Assembly: GCA_910586025.1 (NCBI GenBank)
Contig: CAJUIO010000046.1
Span: 1-27,239, forward strand
Length of the DNA: 27,239 nt
Direction: 5' to 3'
Origin: an uncultured Lachnospiraceae bacterium
Lineage (GTDB): Bacteria; Bacillota; Clostridia; Lachnospirales; Lachnospiraceae
Shown here: positions 25,308 to 27,239 of the stretch, in pieces
Numbering within the stretch: the first letter of the stretch is position 1
Layout: each line of letters starts with the position of its first letter
Program-made: the position numbers and the translations under genes
Notes under the pieces: model-generated
Told to the model about the DNA's origin: nothing
Database searches by the model: none
The model's input: the letters and a program-made list of their open reading frames with translations, nothing else

Positions 25308-25320
25308 CGATTGGTGTACC
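25296..25320. other. Candidate attachment-site junction
   Basis: This is the place where SleC-like coding sequence stops matching what I expect of the family (GTAGTATAC, then TGA) and recombinase-side sequence begins. GGTAGTATAC on the left and GTGTACC on the right form an imperfect inverted arrangement like the half-sites of a serine-integrase att site. The exact crossover cannot be fixed without the other end or an uninterrupted relative. Confidence 0.35.
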
Positions 25321-25328
25321 CATTCGGC

Positions 25329-26729
25329 TCATTGCGGGCGAAAATCAAATCCGCACAGCCTGTGTGTGTCCGGGTTTATATGGATGGCGGCGATGAGGCC
25401 GTGCCAGAAGGCCTGCCGGTGCTCCCGGTCCAGGGAAAGGCAGGCTTCCCGCCAGCTTCCGGAAAAGGAGCGCAGAGCGGCGGACGGCTCCGCCCCAAGA
25501 TTATTTTCCTGATTTTTATCACAATCCTGCATGCGGGATGCAAGCCTCTGTGTGAGGACGGCATACTGGCTTTCATAGTAGGCTTCCGTGATCCTTCCCT
25601 TCTGGAAAAGAAGGTTCAGACGATCCAGCTCGGAGCGGAGCCGTTCCCTGTCTGCCCGTGCGTCCCTGCTTGTCGCCTCCTGCGGCTTTATCCGGAAGGA
25701 TATCTGAAAAAGCGCAAGTTTGCCGATCCTTTTTTCCGTCTCCTCCAGCAGGAATTTTTCCACGGTACTCTCATAGATCTCTATTCCGCCGGTGCACAGC
25801 AGCCGGGAACGCTGCTTTTGCTTGCAGTGATACACGGGGCTGATGTAAACTCTGCCGCCCGGTTTTTTGGTCCTGTGCCGGTAGCCGGAAAAATTGTGGC
25901 CGCAGACGGGGCATTTGATCAGTCCGGAAAAGAGATAGGGCTCCCGGCTTGCGGAGCATGACCGGATGGTTCCGGCCTCCCTGATTTTAAGAAACTGTTC
26001 CCTGGTGATGTAGGCTGCGCAGAAACCGTCTCTGCCATAGGCGTGACCGTAATAGACGGGATTTCGGAACATATACATTAAGGTGGAGTGGGAGGGAGAA
26101 TGCTCCCCGTATTTTTCCATGATATAGTCCGCAGTCTTTCTCTTGGAATAGAACAGGAAGTAGTGTTCAAAAAAATCTTCCACAATGGGACGTGTGTTCT
26201 CGTCTTTGACAAATTTTTTCCCTTCCACCCGGTAGCCAAAGCTTACGTGGGCCCCTGAGAGGATCTCGCCCTTTCTGCGTTTATAGGCGAACACCTCCCG
26301 GATGCGGTCCGAGTCGCGGTCGCACTCGTTTTCATTCACGGAGAGCATGATGTTGATGGCGAATCTCCCGTTGGCGGTGGAGGTGTCGTACTCCTCAAAA
26401 ATGGTCTTCCAGTTACAGCCGTGCCGCTCTAAAACAGCCTGTGTATTGTGATAGTCCTTGATATTGCGGAACCACCGGTCAAGCTTGGTCACAAGGATCA
26501 GGTCAATCTTATCTGCGCGCACATCCTCAAGAAGCCGCAGAAGCTCTTTGCGGTTCTGCATCTTTTTTCGGGCGGTGATGCCCTCGTCAGAATAGTAATC
26601 CACAATCTCATATCCGTGTGTGTTGGCGTAGTCGGTAAGGGCCCTCCGCTGAGCGTCCAGGGAAAGGCCGTCCCTTACCTGCAGCTCCGTGCTCACCCGG
26701 TCATAGAGAGCGCAGCGTATTTTTTTCAT
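25329..26729 (-). CDS. Large serine recombinase (site-specific integrase)
   Basis: This 466-aa recombinase of the resolvase/invertase superfamily catalyses integration or excision through a serine-DNA intermediate. The N-terminal resolvase domain (about 1-150) has R11 and the catalytic S13 in ALYDRVSTELQV, plus VTKLDRWFRN. A Recombinase domain (about 160-265) follows. A zinc ribbon has C273, C276, C302 and C312, and a coiled-coil segment (about 355-400, RERLRSELDRLNLLFQKGRI) precedes the end. The start at 26729 (MKKIRCALYD) is supported by GGAGG 9 bp upstream; the open frame continues further but without a site. The gene is intact and points toward the truncated SleC-like gene, 21 bp away, as integrases often lie next to an attachment site. 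Relatives occur on Firmicute prophages, conjugative transposons and skin-type elements. Confidence 0.95.
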   Translation of the reverse strand: MKKIRCALYDRVSTELQVRDGLSLDAQRRALTDYANTHGYEIVDYYSDEGITARKKMQNRKELLRLLEDVRADKIDLILVTKLDRWFRNIKDYHNTQAVLERHGCNWKTIFEEYDTSTANGRFAINIMLSVNENECDRDSDRIREVFAYKRRKGEILSGAHVSFGYRVEGKKFVKDENTRPIVEDFFEHYFLFYSKRKTADYIMEKYGEHSPSHSTLMYMFRNPVYYGHAYGRDGFCAAYITREQFLKIREAGTIRSCSASREPYLFSGLIKCPVCGHNFSGYRHRTKKPGGRVYISPVYHCKQKQRSRLLCTGGIEIYESTVEKFLLEETEKRIGKLALFQISFRIKPQEATSRDARADRERLRSELDRLNLLFQKGRITEAYYESQYAVLTQRLASRMQDCDKNQENNLGAEPSAALRSFSGSWREACLSLDREHRQAFWHGLIAAIHINPDTHRLCGFDFRPQ

Positions 26730-26748
26730 GATATCTGTCCTCCGATCT

Positions 26749-26778
26749 GAGGCCCGGAGCTTTACGGGCCCGGGCCTC
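26749..26778 (-). promoter_or_regulatory. GC-rich hairpin in the recombinase leader
   Basis: A perfect 9-bp stem (GAGGCCCGG 26749-26757 with CCGGGCCTC 26770-26778) and 12-base loop lie 5 bases upstream of the GGAGG ribosome binding site of the recombinase on its own mRNA. It has no T run, so it is not a classical terminator; it may influence translation or mRNA stability. No convincing promoter was seen between here and 26900 on the minus strand. Confidence 0.55.
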
Positions 26779-26868
26779 CTGTGCTGTTTGCCTGCCGGCA
26801 GTAAAGCATACGCAGGAGAGGGCGGAAATATTCCCTGGGGATGTCTCGCTGCTCTGCGACGGGGGTGT

Positions 26869-26880
26869 TGACCCGGGTCA
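26869..26880. repeat. 12-bp perfect palindrome
   Basis: TGACCCGGGTCA reads the same on both strands and sits in the non-coding stretch upstream of the recombinase. It could be an operator for a dimeric regulator. A second palindrome CTGCCGGCAG lies at 26792-26801. The rest of 26779-26936 shows no gene that I can support. Confidence 0.4.
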
Positions 26881-26936
26881 GGGAAGAGGAAAGGGGGACA
26901 GGCAGGGGCGCATATAAATGGAGAGAGGATAGGATT

Positions 26937-27116
26937 ATGGGAGATGAGGGGAGAATGACGGCAGAACATATTCTGGAAACGCTGGCAAAGCTGCTGGCTC
27001 ATCAGAATGGGGGGACGGCGCAGGAACTGGTAATGGAACAGAGCGGCACGGGGACGGGGCGGAAAACGGACAAAAAAATGGAAGCAATGGGGCTCGAACC
27101 CATGGCCTCCCGCTAG
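26937..27116 (+). CDS. Doubtful small ORF upstream of the recombinase
   Basis: A 59-aa ORF starts MGDEGRMTAEHILETLAKLL. GAGAGGA (26923-26929) is 7 bp before ATG 26937, and an inner ATG at 26955 follows GAGGGGAG. The first half looks like an amphipathic helix (TAEHILETLAKLLAHQ), but the last 13 codons run antisense through the tRNA gene (27079-27116), so the natural C-terminus may be lost or the ORF may not be real. No domain recognised. Confidence 0.3.
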   Translation: MGDEGRMTAEHILETLAKLLAHQNGGTAQELVMEQSGTGTGRKTDKKMEAMGLEPMASR

Positions 27117-27152
27117 TCAGGCGAGCGCTCATCCCAGCTGAGCTATGCTTCC
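27079..27152 (-). tRNA. tRNA-Val (GAC)
   Basis: Read on the minus strand, a 74-base cloverleaf folds cleanly. Acceptor stem GGAAGCA/TGCTTCC with discriminator A; D stem GCTC/GAGC with loop AGCTGGGAT; anticodon stem CTCGC/GCGGG with loop CTGACTA; T stem ATGGG/CCCAT with loop TTCGAGC. T33 is followed by the anticodon GAC, which reads the Val codon GTC. Position 37 is T where nearly all tRNAs have a purine. CCA is not encoded; a run of seven T follows directly on the tRNA strand. Confidence 0.9.
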
Positions 27153-27161
27153 ATGACCTCT

Positions 27162-27189
27162 ATTATAACAGAATGGGCGGAAAATACAA
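27162..27189 (-). promoter_or_regulatory. Promoter of the tRNA gene
   Basis: On the minus strand TTGTAT (27189-27184), 16 bp, TATAAT (27167-27162), with TG one base before the -10 (extended -10). Transcription would start within about 10 bases of the tRNA 5' end. The remainder of the window (27190-27239) is AT-rich, with no feature seen. Confidence 0.7.
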
Positions 27190-27239
27190 TAAGTCAATTT
27201 CAAATAGTGGAAAATATTGAGGGATTATGATAAAATGAT

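Noticed and set aside
25311..25961. A 216-codon plus-strand frame opposite the recombinase
   Set aside because: The minus-strand recombinase is clearly the real gene, with catalytic and zinc motifs; the plus frame has none.
27079..27110. The tRNA 3' end as an attachment site for the recombinase
   Set aside because: tRNA 3' ends are typical targets of tyrosine integrases, whereas this enzyme is a serine recombinase, and no repeat of the tRNA end is seen in the window.
1..27239. CRISPR array or insertion sequence with terminal repeats
   Set aside because: No series of regularly spaced repeats and no transposase with flanking inverted repeats was seen.

Overview
The window looks like a chromosomal stretch from a spore-forming, low-to-mid GC Gram-positive anaerobe, most likely a Lachnospiraceae / Clostridium cluster XIVa relative. 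The reasons are a complete spoIIAA-spoIIAB-sigF operon, strong AGGAGG-type ribosome binding sites, sigma-A promoters, a T-box leader before valS, a CIRCE operator before htpG, GerMN and SleC-type spore proteins, and codon use mixing GC- and AT-ending codons. This placement is inference from gene content; no 16S or other marker is present.

Layout. (1) 1-7840, plus strand: a sigma-A promoter, then comEA (predicted lipoprotein), an OmpR-family response regulator, its histidine kinase, a GerMN lipoprotein and comEC in one tight run. A second promoter then drives holA (DNA polymerase III delta) and a NUDIX hydrolase. (2) 7841-11410: a family 2 glycosyltransferase, FtsH and a HAD hydrolase. (3) 11411-17417: a valine-type T-box leader with its terminator, then valS, folC, a 52-residue ORF overlapping folC, and a zinc-ribbon/TPR membrane protein, closed by a strong terminator. 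(4) 17483-19044: the forespore sigma-F module. (5) 19028-22335: a promoter inside the end of sigF drives a three-gene overlapping operon: PHP-domain phosphoesterase, FAD-dependent oxidoreductase with a Cys cluster, and a PrsA-like foldase lipoprotein. (6) 22336-24655: a perfect CIRCE operator, a promoter and htpG, whose product has a long acidic insertion. (7) 24656-27239: an accessory-looking end. The N-terminal part of a SleC-like spore germination/cortex protein stops abruptly, and 21 bp later lies a convergent large serine recombinase gene. Beyond it are a structured leader, a palindrome, a doubtful small ORF and a minus-strand tRNA-Val(GAC).

The most interesting observation is the junction near 25300. 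A spore-germination-type gene appears to be split after about 172 codons, at the point where a large serine recombinase begins. That is the arrangement expected of an integrated element inside a sporulation gene, and it is reminiscent of the skin element in sigK. Whether it is a developmentally excised element, a decayed insertion, or simply a short paralog cannot be decided here because the other end lies outside the window. Other points of note are the CIRCE operator placed upstream of the htpG -35 box, the acidic HtpG insertion, the ribosome binding site of the SleC-like gene buried in the htpG terminator hairpin, and a tRNA-Val with U at position 37.
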